From NCBI RefSeq assembly GCF_949987515.2, contig NC_082688.1, positions 80,790,731-80,854,730 on the forward strand: a stretch of DNA of 64,000 nt, read 5' to 3'. The DNA comes from Delphinus delphis. Taxonomy: Eukaryota; Chordata; Mammalia; Artiodactyla; Delphinidae. A program made the translations under genes and the position numbers. Under the pieces are notes generated by a model. That model worked only from the letters and a program-made list of their open reading frames with translations, did not search any database and had not been told where the DNA came from. Positions 44,560 to 56,204 of this stretch are shown piece after piece; position 1 is the first letter of the stretch; every line of letters begins with the position of its first letter.

Positions 44560-44760
44560 AAACTTTAATAACTTTACTGAGATATAATTCACATACCAAA
44601 AAACTCACCCATTTAAAGTGTACAATTCAATAGTTTTTAGTATATTCACAAGGTTGTGCAACCATCACCACAATCCAATTTTAGAGCACTTTTATCACTC
44701 CAAAAAGAAACACTGTACCATTAAATTTTAGATGTTACACTAGTATCTAACAGAGAAAAG
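44560..44760 (-). repeat. LINE-1 (L1M-type) 3' fragment
   Basis: It has actttactgagatataattc, catttaaagtgtacaattca and tgtgcaaccatcaccacaat. Same family as 43810-44110. Confidence 0.7.
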
Positions 44761-45081
44761 TGCTTTTCCTAAAACATTCACTTCTATAATTATCAAAAAC
44801 AAAATTAACCATGGAAGAAATTGAGAAAATGTATTGAAGTTTTCTGGGGAAATGTGAGCTGTGGTCAAGAGCTATTAAGAATGCACAGGCTGAGTTATTT
44901 TTTACACTCTTCTAGCACAGAATGAAAATTTCAAGAGCTTCAGTTGAATAAATTAGAAGGGCATACCAAACATGTTCTAGGTGGGTGTGATGCCAATAAT
45001 TTTCAAGAAGTAATTCAGTATAAGTCTAATAATGCATAAACCAAAGCCAATTTCATTCTATGAAGAATCTTAGGAACTCTA

Positions 45082-45332
45082 CCCTTACTTATTTTATTTT
45101 ATTTTTATTTATTTATTTATTTTTTTGCGTTACGCGGGCCTCTCACTGTTGTGGCCTCTCCCGTTGCGGAGCACAGGCTCCGGACGCGCAGGCTCAGCGG
45201 CCATGGCCCACGGGCCCAGCCGCCCCGCGGCACGTGGGATCCTCCCGGACCGGGGCACGAACCCGTGTCCCCTGCATCGGCAGGCGGACTCCCAACCACT
45301 GCGCCACCAGGGAAGCCCCCTTACTTATTTTA
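45082..45332 (-). repeat. Class A SINE with target-site duplication
   Basis: The body is about 45097-45317 and the tail is (TTTA)n-rich. The duplication cccttacttatttta is intact on both sides. Confidence 0.93.
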
Positions 45333-46115
45333 AATAAAATAAACCAGCCTGTTTAAAAAAAAGAGAAAAAAGTCTGACTCGTTTGTACATGGATTTCATA
45401 GTATCAAATAATCTTTGTTATTTTTATAATGGTTAATTAAATAATTCCTCTTTAAAGGTGTATTTATTTTTGTTACAAAGAATATAATGAAGAGGAAATT
45501 AAAATGTGGCTTTGGGTAGCATTTATAGTAGAAAAAACAAAAGTTGAAAGCATCTGTGTGTCACAGCCTTTTTAAAAGAAAAATATTCAAAGTTACTTCA
45601 GAAATAATTCATGTTCCCAAGTTTAAAAAAATCCTCTCCGTTCGAAAATAAAATTTCAAATTATTTATGCTGAGCAACCCTGGAAACTAAAAGTTCACAA
45701 ATGCCAGAAATAACCTGATCATTTGTGAGGTAATTAAAAAAACCACACAGTAAACAGAACTTAAATGTAATTAATCTTAGATCAAACCTGACAAATAAAA
45801 CTTACAAAGTTCTTTAAATGACCATTAAATTTTAAAATAAATATTTCTGCATGGAAAAGCATTTAAAAGGCATTTTTAACAAGTTATTTATAATGTAACT
45901 GTAAAAGTGTAATATTTATTTCTAAATATGATTCTATTATGTTAGAGGAAAAGTTCTTAATGGCAGAGAACATATGGTTGTCTAGAAAGAAAATAAGGGG
46001 CAGTGAGGCAGGTTATCTTCACTAAGGGGAAAAAGGTGTGGAAGGAGAGAATACAATAAATTAGAGAAGGCAGAGAGTTATGGAGAACTCTCAGGGTAAA
46101 GGATCATGGGGCTAA
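45333..46115. other. KIF24 intron 1, unassigned
   Basis: AT-rich, no recognised repeat or gene. Confidence 0.4.
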
Positions 46116-46119
46116 ATCA

Positions 46120-46255
46120 GAAACACTGAAAAACAGTTTGGCATTATCTTACCAAGTTGAGTGTTCATACAGTATACAACCAAGCAACTCAACTCCTAGG
46201 TATATACCTCAGAAAAGCTTCTGCATGTGTGCTTCAGGAGGCACATACAAAAAAG
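46120..46255 (+). repeat. LINE-1 ORF2-end fragment
   Basis: It has aaacagtttggcattatctt, aagcaactcaactcctaggt and atatacctcagaaaag. Confidence 0.65.
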
Positions 46256-46263
46256 TTCACAGA

Positions 46264-46438
46264 GGGCTTCCCTGGTGGCACAGTGGTTGAGAGTCCGCCT
46301 TCCGATGCAGGGGACACGGGTTCGTGCCCCGGTCCTAGAAGATCCCACATGCCGCAGAGCGGCTGGGCCCGTGAGCCATGGCCGCTGAGCCTGCGCTCCG
46401 CAACGGGAGAGGCCACAACAGTGAGAGGCCCGCGTACC

Positions 46439-46470
<32 letters not shown>
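46264..46470 (+). repeat. Class A SINE with 31-A tail and an internal deletion
   Basis: The head at 46264 runs to gagaggcccgcgtaccgc, then about 31 A. The usual stretch between gcctgc and gctccgcaac (about 15 nt) is missing, as it is in the copy at 47308. Confidence 0.92.
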
Positions 46471-46473
<3 letters not shown>

Positions 46474-47029
46474 AGTTTCTGCTTTTCTTGAAAATTAAAG
46501 ATACAGTTACATTGGGCCTACAAGATAAAGCAACAACGGATCAAAATTGAGTTATAGCTGATCTCTTTAGAAGAGCATATACTATCCATACGCCATGGTC
46601 CCCTGCTACCGGTTCCTTTATACCCACCAACTTTATTTATTTACTTTAATTGGTTAGCCCTGTGGGCATCAGAGTTTGAGAACTAGGATCTGATCCAACA
46701 CCTTCATTTTGTGTGGTAACTGAGGCTCTGAATGATTAAGTGACTTGCCTAAGGTTACACAGCTTTGATACGCTAAACCTCAGTGGCCTTTTCGAACACC
46801 TTACTATTTTCCACTTTCTACTTCCTCAATTATACATGTTTTAAATGAATATACTGCTCCTGAAAGTAAGGGACTACACGGGAAGGTCAGCAGGCATTAG
46901 AACATATTATACGCTCTCATTAATACAGAGGTAGTATGAAATACAAGGACTAAAATAGCTTCTGATTGCCAAGAAATATTTCTTCAACTGAGTTCCCCTA
47001 AACTGTGACAAGGACCACTTAAAAAAATA
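46471..47029. other. KIF24 intron 1: MIR scrap and unassigned sequence
   Basis: 46690-46765 is a reverse MIR piece (taactgaggctctgaatgat then taaggttacacagctttgat). The rest is unassigned. Confidence 0.5.
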
Positions 47030-47307
47030 GGGCTTCCTTGGTGGCGCAGTGGTTGAGAATCTGCCTGCCAATGCAGGGAACACGCGTTCGAGCCCTGGTC
47101 TGGGAAGATCCCACATGCTGCGGAGCAACTAGGCCCGTGAGCCACAACTACTGAGCCTGTGCGTCTGGAGCCTGTGCTCCGCAACAAGAGAGGCCACGAT
47201 AGTGAGAGGCCCGCACACCGCGATGAAAAGTGGCCCCTACTTGCCACAACTAGAGAAAGCCCTCGCACAGAAACGAAGACCCAAAACAGCCAAAAATAAA
47301 TAAATAG
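47030..47307 (+). repeat. Class B SINE, first of a direct tandem pair
   Basis: Head agggcttccttggtggcgca; body ending gacccaaaacagccaaaaat and (AAAT)n. Confidence 0.9.
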
Positions 47308-47506
47308 GGCTTCCCTGGTAGCGCAGTGGTTGAGAGTCTGCCTGCCGATGCAGGGGACACAGGTTCGTGCCCCAGTCCGGGAAGATCGCACATGCCACGG
47401 AGCGGCTAGGCCCGTGAGCCATGGCCGCTGAGCCTGCGCTCCACAACGGTAGAGGCCAGAACAGTGAGAGGCCGGCGTACCACAAAATTAATTAATTAAT
47501 TAATTT
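47308..47506 (+). repeat. Class A SINE in the tail of the previous SINE
   Basis: It begins gggcttccctggtagcgcag directly after the (AAAT)n tail and ends taccacaaaattaattaatt. It shares the 15-nt internal deletion with the copy at 46264. Confidence 0.9.
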
Positions 47507-47509
47507 TTC

Positions 47510-47650
47510 AAAATATACATATATAACAACTTTATTGAGATATAGTTCACATACCGTAGAATTCACCCATTTAAAGTGAATTCAATGGCTTTTAATATAT
47601 TTACATACTAAACCCCCAACCCATCCAGCCCTAGGCAACCACTAATAATG
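47510..47650 (-). repeat. LINE-1 (L1M-type) 3' fragment
   Basis: It has aactttattgagatatagtt, gtagaattcacccatttaaa and gccctaggcaaccactaata. Confidence 0.7.
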
Positions 47651-48848
47651 ATAACTTTTTTAAAAAGTCATCGAACCCACTGTACCATTAGTAACAGATA
47701 AAATACAAACCCAACATTCTCAATGAATTTGCATTAAGATGTTTGTGTACCCCACATTAGGCATAAGACCCCTAATTAAGAACACAAGAAATGCATTATT
47801 ATCAGTGAGAGATTAAAAGGTGGATAATAAAGTATACACTTTTCCTCCAACAAGGGAATTAAGTTATTTCAAACTCTAGGGATTATTCTATCTATAGACC
47901 ACTGGTCTTAAAAGACAAGGGATACTAGACAGCTGCTTAAAACAACAGCTGCAAAGAGTGAGAATATATGATACCTAATGTAATTCTTAAGGCTGGATGT
48001 GAATTTGGGGATACAAATCATGTGAGTTATACCCAAAAGTAGTTTTTGAAAGATTGTTTCTTTTTGTAACTGAAAAACAAGCTTCACCTTTGTTTATGGT
48101 TAAGTAGCTAATGCTTTGCAATTACTGCAATTCCTTTCAAGAGCCCCACTATGACATTTAAAAATTTCTAAGTCTGGTGCAAAACATGGGAGCAATCACC
48201 TAAAAATAAGCATAACAAAATTGTTGAACCCAGTTATCTTAAAACAGTTCAAGTATTACCCTTCTAAATATAGAGGTTTAATTTTGAAAGAATTCCCAGG
48301 AACAGGTGGTAACCAATATTGGGTTTAAACTCAGTGTTTTATTTTTTAAATCTTGGTCTAATCCAATTGCAGAAGTTGTCATTTTCAGATTTTTTGCCAT
48401 TTTGCAGTTATAAAATACTTTCAACAAAATATATCTCACATGTTTAATTGGAAAAATAACGATTACAATCAGTTTTTATGAATTATTAAGATGACAGAGA
48501 TGCTTTTACTCAGGGTTACATCCTCTTGGGAACCGTTGCCACAATGGCACCAGAAATTATTTCTAAAGGAGTGATGCTGAGAAAGCAAAGAACGATTAAA
48601 ACAACAATTCCATTCACTGGGATCTAAATTATTAATACATAATTATGCTACCTGATTAATCTTCCAAGACTTTTTGTGAGAGATGGACGTTGTCATCACC
48701 TCACTTTATACAGATGAAGAAACAAAGGCATAATTTATTAAAAACTACATGAATTTGTTTTTGAAAGTGATTAGATATCTATTTGTTGGCTACATAATTC
48801 TACACCACTAGTTTTAACCAATCAAATCCCAGCATAAGCAGGTAACTT
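47651..48848. other. KIF24 intron 1, unassigned
   Basis: 1.2 kb of AT-rich sequence with no recognised repeat or gene. Confidence 0.4.
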
Positions 48849-49082
48849 AAAAGACTATAAGAGGGCTTCCCTGGTGGCGCAGTGGTTGAGAGTCTGCCTG
48901 CCGATGCAGGGGACACAGGTTCGTGCCCTGGTCCGGGAAGATCCCACATGCCGCGGAGCGGCTGGGCCCGTAAGCCATGGCCGCTGAGCCTGCGCGTCCG
49001 GAGCCTGTGCTCCACAACAGGAGAGGCCACAACAGTGAGAGGCCCGCATACCGCAAAAAAAAAAAAAAAAAGACTATAAGAG
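48849..49082 (+). repeat. Class A SINE with target-site duplication
   Basis: The body is 48864-49066, ending gaggcccgcataccgc and an A tail. The duplication aaaagactataaga is present on both sides. Confidence 0.93.
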
Positions 49083-49439
49083 ACACAGTACTGCTCCTCA
49101 TTGCTTGTGAAATCTCAACTAGTCTTTTTGGCCTGGATATTGCACAATGTTATTAACTGAGTACTTTCAGAATTCCAGTGTAACTTTAGTTCACCTCACA
49201 ATAAAACTAACAATCTTACAGTTGTCTTGCAGCAAAAACATGCAGGTATCACTATCAAAATGTCCTCATGATTCAGCATCTGAACTACTTGTCAATAACC
49301 AAACTCATTAACTCCCCACAAAATCTGTTCCTCCATCTCTTTGTTCCTTGGGGAAGTGAGGGCTGAGGTAGGGTAAGTGACAAAATACTATCTATCCAGT
49401 CACTCAGAGCTAAACTAGGAAGCATCCTTAGACTCCTCC

Positions 49440-50170
49440 TTCTCCTTTAATCCCAAATCTGATCAACAGGTCCAGTCAATTTAATCTCCTAAATATCTGT
49501 CAGATTTCCTCTTTGCTATCCTCATTCCTACTACCACAGCCCTGGTGGTTCTGCCTCAGATGGTGGTTCACCTAGATCATTACATGTCTCTTAACCGCTC
49601 TCCCTGCCTCCAGTTTTGCCCCCTCCAAACCATCCTCCACACTACAGAACCAGGTCATTGTTTTGAAAGCACCGTTATGACCATGCTGCTCCCTTATTTA
49701 AAACCTTTCAGTGGCATCCTGTCACCTATCTAAAGGACAAAGTCCAAGCTCCTTAGCATGTCCTACAAAGCCTTCTACAGTCTAGCCCATTCCTCTCTCT
49801 CCCACCTACTCTTCAGTTTAGTCAGCTTATCTCTGTGCATTTATTCACATTGTGCTCTTAAATGGTCTCCTCCAACTCTCATCAAACCTCACTTTACCTG
49901 TCTACCTCTTACCCATTGATTAAAACACAAATGAGTTCTTTTCTGGTCTCCCCAGATGTGGTTGGATTTCCCTTCTATGTTCATATCATACCTTTTGCAT
50001 ATCTCTATCATTGCAGTTACATTCTGTAATAATTATCTATGAGTATGTCTATTTCCTCCATTAGAATATGATCTTGTGGTCAAGGAATGTGTCTTATTGA
50101 TCTTTTTATCCCTGGAATCTAATACAATGTCTGGGAATAATAAACATTCCATAATTATTTAATGAATAAA
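49440..50170 (+). repeat. L2 LINE 3' end
   Basis: It has caaagtccaagctccttagc, cctacaaagccttctacagt, gtcaaggaatgtgtcttatt and ttaatgaataaa in the L2 order. Confidence 0.8.
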
Positions 50171-52299
50171 TATCCCTACACTATTTTTAGAACTATACAA
50201 AAGCATTTGATACCATTTGCAGTCATAGGTGATAGAAACTTTTGTATCAGGGTAGTTTGATTACTCAAGAAAACTAAAGCAGAGTTGGTGGTGCCCTGAC
50301 TCACTGCCCCTGAGCAAAAAAATGAAGGAAGTTTCTATCACTCAAACGAATTGCTATGGGCACAGTTATGGTCACAGTTACAACAAAAACCTTTCATCCA
50401 GTCATTCAAGAAATAGCTTGAGGGACTTTTATGAGCTGGGCCCTTTCTAGACATTGAGGAACAAAACAGATAAGGTCACTGCCCTCAAGGTGCTATTATT
50501 CTAATGGAAGGAGATAATCAATAATCAAATAAGCAAGATAACTTCTGATGGTGATAAACGTGTTTCTCTGAGTTCTGGGAGCTGCTGTAGCAAATTAATC
50601 AAACCTGAGGAGGGGGACGTGGGAACCTCCAATTTGTAGCCAAATCTGAGAGAAGTTTGGGTATCTGGGGACCTAACTAGTTGTGATTGGCATCTGAAGT
50701 GGTATGGGAGCAGTCTTGTGGGACTAAGCCCTTAACCTCTGGGACCTGACACTATCTCCAGGTAAACTGTTAGATTGAGTTAAACGGTAGGACACCCAGC
50801 TGGTGTCACAGAGAATTGTGGGGACCCCGCATATTTGGTTTTTCCCTACACAGGAAAAAGACAAACTTGTGGAAAACTGAATTTTTCCAGTACGAATGGT
50901 ACCTATTAGTTTATGCCTATGGAAAAGTCTTCTTGTTTAATAGGATATGAACATCAAAATCCTTGAGACAATATCTCGGAAAGTATACAATGACCACAAC
51001 ACTCAAAAGTACAAGAAGTAGAATCCTATTACTCATTTAACAAAATCTGTTGAGGGCCTACTCTGAACAAATTATGAATAGGTTTGCTGAGCCAGCGCAG
51101 GAAACTGGATTAATTCATCAATTAAACTGAAGGGATCTGAGAAGAGTGGTTCAATCAACCCCTCACTTTACAAACAAAACTGCAGCCCAGAGGAAGAAAC
51201 TGCTGTTCCTCCTAAACTGGAAGATGAGAGAATCATGCCCTAGTTTACCCCAAGGACATACTATGAATAGCCAAAGATTTTCATTAACAACATAAACCAA
51301 CAGTTTTTAATGAAATGTTATGTGGGCAGTAGATTAATGTATTATGCTAAGAAAAATGTAATATTTATGTAAAGCCCTTGATATGATATAGTGCTTTGCA
51401 CAGGGTAGATGCTCAATAATGGTAGCTATTACTTCCAGCTATATGGTCTTTGGAAGGCTGAGTGCATGATGTCTACCTGGCATCAACCGCTTGACTAAAT
51501 TGATAATAGAGCCACATGACTTCTAATCTAATTCAAACATTTGATTTTCCACATGGAAAACGTGAAATCTAAAAGGGCTAAATGACCTGCAAAGCCAGCC
51601 ACAGTGAGAGAGACAGAGCCAAGACCAAACCCTGAATCCCCAGTCCGGGTTCCATTACATGCCAGAGGTATAAAGTTTAGCTATAAGGTTATGTTCAAAG
51701 TTTTATAAGAAGGTAATAAGAACAGAGCTGCTATACCTGACTTTTTTCAATCCTTTCATTAAAGTCATCATTGAGCTATGATTTTGATATAAGAATCAAC
51801 AAAGCATATTGGGAATATAGCCTTAGGAGTTAACAATGAAACAACAGTCTTGGTAATGCAGTTCTATCACGGACACCTGATAAATGGATAGGCTACCGGA
51901 GCAGCTGTTTTATGTGCCGAAGTAGAGAGACTACAAGCAGAACAGAAATACAACAGAGAAAACACTTAAAATGTGACAACAGCTGTGGGTCATTAAGAAA
52001 CTGAGATCAAGTCTTTTGGCATACAGCAACAACAGAATGGTTTGTTTTAAGTAAAGACCAACCGGGAGTCTAATAAAAACACTGGGAGACCCAGACTAAA
52101 AGCCACAATGCGGGAAGAGTTGTAGTAAGCAATCCAAAAGTTTTCCCTTTCACGAAGAGTGGAAAGCCCAACCGTAAACTTTCAGGTCCTTTTGCATATG
52201 AGATCAGGATGCCCTCCCCCTTCCCCCCATAAAGATAAAAAAATAATCTCTGTATGGAGGGAAAAAGGGGCAGGGCATAGAGGGGAATCCAATTTATTT
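50171..52299. other. KIF24 intron 1, promoter-proximal part
   Basis: 50380-50545 is a CR1/L3-like repeat, and 51360-51430 and 51550-51660 are MIR-like scraps. The remainder is unassigned. No CHR-type SINE occurs between 49082 and the NUDT2 intron copy at 61479. Confidence 0.45.
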
Positions 52300-52723
52300 G
52301 TGGTGAATTAAATTCAACTCAACAAATATTTCCTGAAAACTCTACTATGTGTAAAACATTGTGAAAGATGCTTGCCTTGCCTCAAAGACCTCAGAATTAT
52401 ATGGTAGAAGGGAAGAGAATGGGGTTCACCGAAGTACCCAAGGAGGAACAGAAGCTCTCTAAGAGAGGTTCCAGTCAGGTCTATAGATTCAAAGGGGTAA
52501 AGAGGACTTCGAGACTCAGAAAAGGTTTCACGGGAGAAGTGAGGGAGACGGTAGGCGAGTGGGTGAACGTTCGGACCATCGGGAGAGGTCAACTCCCAGT
52601 TCCCTCCCAACTGCCCGCCTCCTCACGCGCTTGGCGGGCGCCCTGCGCACCCTCTCCCGCGGGGCAGGCAGCAAGGCTCCCGAGCAGCCCACCCCGCCCC
52701 GGTTCTCCCCTGCCATTTCTCAC

Positions 52724-52900
52724 CTCGGAGGCTTCCAAATTCCTCCTCTGTCTGAAGACAGGAGAAAAAGCTGACAGCAAAGAGCCCCAAGGCGGGCGAC
52801 CGAGGCGTGCTGTCAGCTCAGTAGCTTGAGCCTGCCGCCAGGCCGCACCCCCATGGTAACGCCGCCAAGCGCCGGTTCGAACGCCCGCGCCGACGCCAGC
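52724..52900 (-). other. KIF24: Predicted KIF24 non-coding first exon (5' end approximate)
   Basis: KIF24's coding start exon has its own acceptor, so an upstream leader exon is required. The best minus-strand donor in the CpG-rich region is CCTCCGAG|GTGAGA, with GT at 52723-52722. The transcription start cannot be read from sequence and is placed between about 52850 and 53040. A 13-codon upstream ORF (ATG at 52854-52852, TGA at 52815-52813) would lie in this leader if transcription starts above 52854. Confidence 0.5.
52876..52881. promoter_or_regulatory. CHR-like element TTCGAA
   Basis: A palindromic TTCGAA lies on the KIF24 side of the shared promoter, with three CCAAT boxes at higher coordinates, which is upstream for KIF24. 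CHR elements (TTTGAA/TTCGAA) with NF-Y boxes mark genes repressed in G0/G1 by the DREAM/MuvB complex. Use here is inferred. Confidence 0.35.
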
Positions 52901-53063
52901 GCGCTGGCAGTACAGCACCGTTCACCAATGGGTATCCAGGGAACTCGTGGACGTGGGCCGCCTTCTCTTCTAGAAGACCAATCAGGGAACTAATGAAACA
53001 GTGGGCGTATCTCTCAAGTTCAGTCTTTCGGTCTTTCAACCAATTACTCCACTTAAGTGAAGA

Positions 53064-53071
53064 TCTCGCGA
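53064..53071. promoter_or_regulatory. TCTCGCGA element
   Basis: This is the core of the palindromic TCTCGCGAGA element that drives many TATA-less promoters. It lies between the three CCAAT boxes and the predicted NUDT2 first exon. Confidence 0.4.
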
Positions 53072-53119
53072 TGTTCTAAGCGAGAGAACCTCACCTTAGA
53101 GGCGGGTCCAGAATCCTAA

Positions 53120-53226
53120 TGCCCGGAGCTGTTGGTCGCCCAAAGCGCAATGGAGCTCTCCGGATTGGTCGACGTACCCCAGGTCTCCGTTCAAGGCCCG
53201 CCTCCTGCCTGCTTCCACTTCGGAAG
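53120..53226 (+). other. NUDT2: Predicted NUDT2 non-coding first exon (5' end approximate)
   Basis: A strong donor CGGAAG|GTGAGT lies at 53226/53227 on the plus strand within the CpG-rich region. NUDT2's start codon sits 7 nt inside its own exon at 61114, so an upstream leader exon is needed. The start site is not determinable here. Further leader exons in 53227-61113 are possible. Confidence 0.6.
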
Positions 53227-53839
53227 GTGAGTAAACCTTAGGGAGGGACCACTGGCTTTAGTTCTCCGCGGCGGAACTGAGGCTCGGAGATATGGGAGTT
53301 TGCGGTTGACTAATCTCCCGTCGCTGTAGGGTCAGAGGTGGACGTTCCTTCCTCCAAGCTGGCAGTGGGGCGTGGTTAGGTTAGGCCCCAGACGCTCGCA
53401 GGACCTCAGTTTTTCTATATGCGTAGGGAGAAGGGATCAGTGGCCCAGCGAGCTTTGCTTGCCCGCATGCAAGTGGTGATCGGGTGGGTCGTCGGAAGCC
53501 CAGAGTTCCGTGTGTAGGGCCCAGCGACTCGAGGTCCATTCCTTCCCCTCCTTGGGCCTCAGTTTTAACATTGTTGTTACCTTTTAAGCCCTGCGTACTT
53601 TCCAAAAGAGGTTTTATATTTTCTAATAGCTTCATTTATTGAATGGATAATATCGTGGCAATTATAGTAGAAGTAAAGAAAGTCACACGAGAGTCCCACT
53701 ACCTAAAAAAATAACTTCCTTTTTCCTTGTTGTGGCTTGGTTTGGACCTTATGTATTTATTATATCTCCTAAGGGGAAAATATATGCATGACAAATTAAA
53801 ATAAACTGAATGCAATCAAATAGGCAAATGTAGCTAACG

Positions 53840-54050
53840 TAGAGGCTGAGAGCAGTGATGTTGGGAGACAGGCAGATCTGCTTTTGAGTCACTACTCAGA
53901 CACATGTCTGAGCTGTAAATTCCTTTTTCCTCTTCTGAAAACCGTCAGTAGTGCCTCGTGGGGTTGTTGTGAAGATTAAGTGAAATAACAAAGGTAAAGC
54001 ACTTGGCACAATGCCTGACAAGTAGTAACTCTTCCAAAAATGATAGCTAT
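53840..54050 (+). repeat. MIR SINE
   Basis: It has gctgagagcagtgatgttgg, gggttgttgtgaagattaag, aaagcacttggcacaatgcc in MIR order. Confidence 0.75.
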
Positions 54051-54394
54051 TATCTTCATAATAGAAACAAGCAAATATACTAGCCAATGGAGCCAGCAGA
54101 TGTACTGTAACTGAGTACCCAATTTAGTTCAAAACTTGTCAGTTAAATAACTAATAATTCAGGAAGCAATACATTCTTCAAAAGAGTGGAATTTCTTCCT
54201 AGTAGCTATATCAAGAGGAATTTATCTTGTGGGGCCATCAGGGATATACATGGTGTGATCACCGGTAGTTTTGCAGAAAATGTGAAAAGCCATTTCTTGA
54301 TTCAACTGTCAATAAAAGCTAAGAGCATGCCCTTAAAACATAACATAGAGAAGCTTTCTGATAATCTTGTATGATAACAGGGGTAAGCGACACT

Positions 54395-54615
54395 CGTATA
54401 TTCAGTACGTCTGTGTCAGACCCTACATATACATTATTTCTTTTAAACTCTACAGCAACCGTGAATAGTAGGTTGTTGTTTCCTTGTTTGTAAGATGAGG
54501 AAAGTGAGGCCTAGAATAGTTAAGTATTTTGCTCAAAGTAAGACACTGTTAAATTAGGGAGCTAAGTCTCACTGTGAAGCCAGCCATGCTTCTGTGTTGT
54601 GCCGTGCTGTTTCTG
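54395..54615 (-). repeat. MIR SINE
   Basis: Reverse MIR: aactctacagcaaccgtgaa, taagatgaggaaagtgaggc, aaagtaagacactgttaaat. Confidence 0.65.
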
Positions 54616-55019
54616 ACTGAAAGAGGATGAAAATACTTAGAATACCAGATGTACAAGCAGCTTTACCCAAATGGAGGGAGGTGGGCTGCAGAGATACCTA
54701 CAGTGGAAGCAAAATCTTTCTCTAACAGGTAATTTCAGCCTTGGGAAATGAAGAGATGGGATGAGGTGATCACTGAACTCTAGACGCATGTGTCCATTTA
54801 CTTCGTGGGTAGTCTATCGCACTTCAAATTCAACTTGTCCCAAACAGGAATCATTTGCGTACATTCTACTCCTACTTCTACCTAGTCACTCAAACCAAAT
54901 ACCTCTCCCTTTCCCTCTCCCTTGGACAGTGAAACAGCAAATAGTGTTGATTTTCTCTTTGAGACCTCTCAAATTCATCCCTTCCTCTCCTTTCTCACTG
55001 CGTCTGCCTTAATTTGACT

Positions 55020-55545
55020 CTGTATCATTTGTCATCTGGACTGTTTGCAACAGGCTTGTAACTGGTTGGCCTCCTTACCTTCTAATTCTTTCTCCACTTT
55101 CATTGCTGTCAGAATGTCTCTGTAAAATGTCAACCTAACCATATTACAGCCATGTCCAAAACCAGTCCAAGGCTCCTCATTGCCTACGGGATAGAAACTA
55201 AGTTTTATCAATGGCATGTCATCTTGTGCTTGAGGGTCTTTGCTCACACTCCTCCCTTGGCCTGGAGTGCCCCTTGCCACCTTTATTCTGCTTGGTTAAC
55301 TCCTAGTCATCCCTCAAAATCCTTATGGCGTACCCCTTGACCTAAAGATATCACCCCTTCTTTGCTACATTTACATCTTACACATACCCTTGTGAGGCAA
55401 AAAACACATTTGGTAACTTGTCTGTTTAAACATCTTCCACTTTCACTAGTATTCAGCTTCCCATCTACTCTTCAATCCTGTTACCACTGCCTGTCGCATG
55501 GGACACACTCAACAGACATTAGATGAGCGAATGAATCCTTTCAGG
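55020..55545 (+). repeat. L2 LINE 3' end
   Basis: It has aaggctcctcattgcctacg, ggtctttgctcacactcctc and acactcaacagacattagat then gagcgaatgaatcc. Confidence 0.75.
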
Positions 55546-56204
55546 CTCTAGTATTAGAATTCCCCATGTTGGCTTTCCAGAATTGTACAGCAGATGGCAC
55601 TAATAGGCCATTTAACAGATCTCCTTCACTAGAAATGATTTTTGTCCCAACCTTGTCTGACTTGGCTTCATCCTAGAAGCCAATATTCTTGTCATTACAG
55701 GTGAAATCTCCTGTTTCCTCCCTCAGCCAAATAGCAAAGATAGCAAGATGACTCAGCAGCTTGGTCTCTGAGAAAAGAGTGGCAGATGCCCAGGGAAAGG
55801 TGCAGTTGAGGGAACATTTTCTTTGTCAATTTATGGTAGTTGGGAGCTTTTTTCTTTCTTTCTTTTTAGTTTTATCTTTTTGCTATTGTTATAAGAGAGA
55901 GCTTTATTCAAAGATGGGAGCCTCATTTCTGTCCACTCCTTTCAGAGACACAAAGTTTAGGGGCCTTAGACTACACTTTACCCCTCCAGGGTTGTCTCTG
56001 GGTACCAAGACCTTCATCTATACCACCCTCCAACTAAAACCTCTTCTGTGGCAAGGAGTCCAGTTAGACAACTTTAAAATCCTCCATATGAATCTAGATC
56101 AAAGGGTGGGAATTCTGGAACTGGAAATGATTTTATAAATCATTTTCGTGTCCTCTCTCAGGGCCACTTGTGCCCTAAGTCCTGCTCTTTCACAGTAAGC
56201 AAAG

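Larger units (their letters stand above)
52540..53540. promoter_or_regulatory. CpG-rich divergent promoter shared by KIF24 and NUDT2
   Basis: This is the only strongly CpG-dense kilobase of the window and lies between the first exons of two divergent genes. No TATA box is visible. CCAAT boxes on the plus strand lie at 52925, 52978 and 53040, with an ATTGG at 53164. A TTCGAA (CHR-like) hexamer is at 52876-52881, an E2F-like TTGGCGGGCG at 52631 and a TCTCGCGA element at 53064-53071. ETS-like CGGAAG cores lie at 53221 and 53492. Short divergent CpG-island promoters are typical of housekeeping and cell-cycle genes; the binding factors are inferred from motif only. Confidence 0.85.

Noticed and set aside
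45060..45356. Open frames over class A SINEs, such as the 98-codon plus-strand frame here and similar ones at 5046, 9079, 14444, 16238, 21029, 43113 and 48847
   Set aside because: They share near-identical peptides (AGLSLLWPLPL, QADSQPLRHQGSP and similar) because all are translations of the same SINE. GC-rich, stop-poor repeats give long frames without being genes.
52368..52829. 153-codon plus-strand and 109-codon minus-strand open frames at the promoter
   Set aside because: Open frames are expected in CpG islands. No domain or homologue is recognised, and the region is explained as promoter and leader exons.
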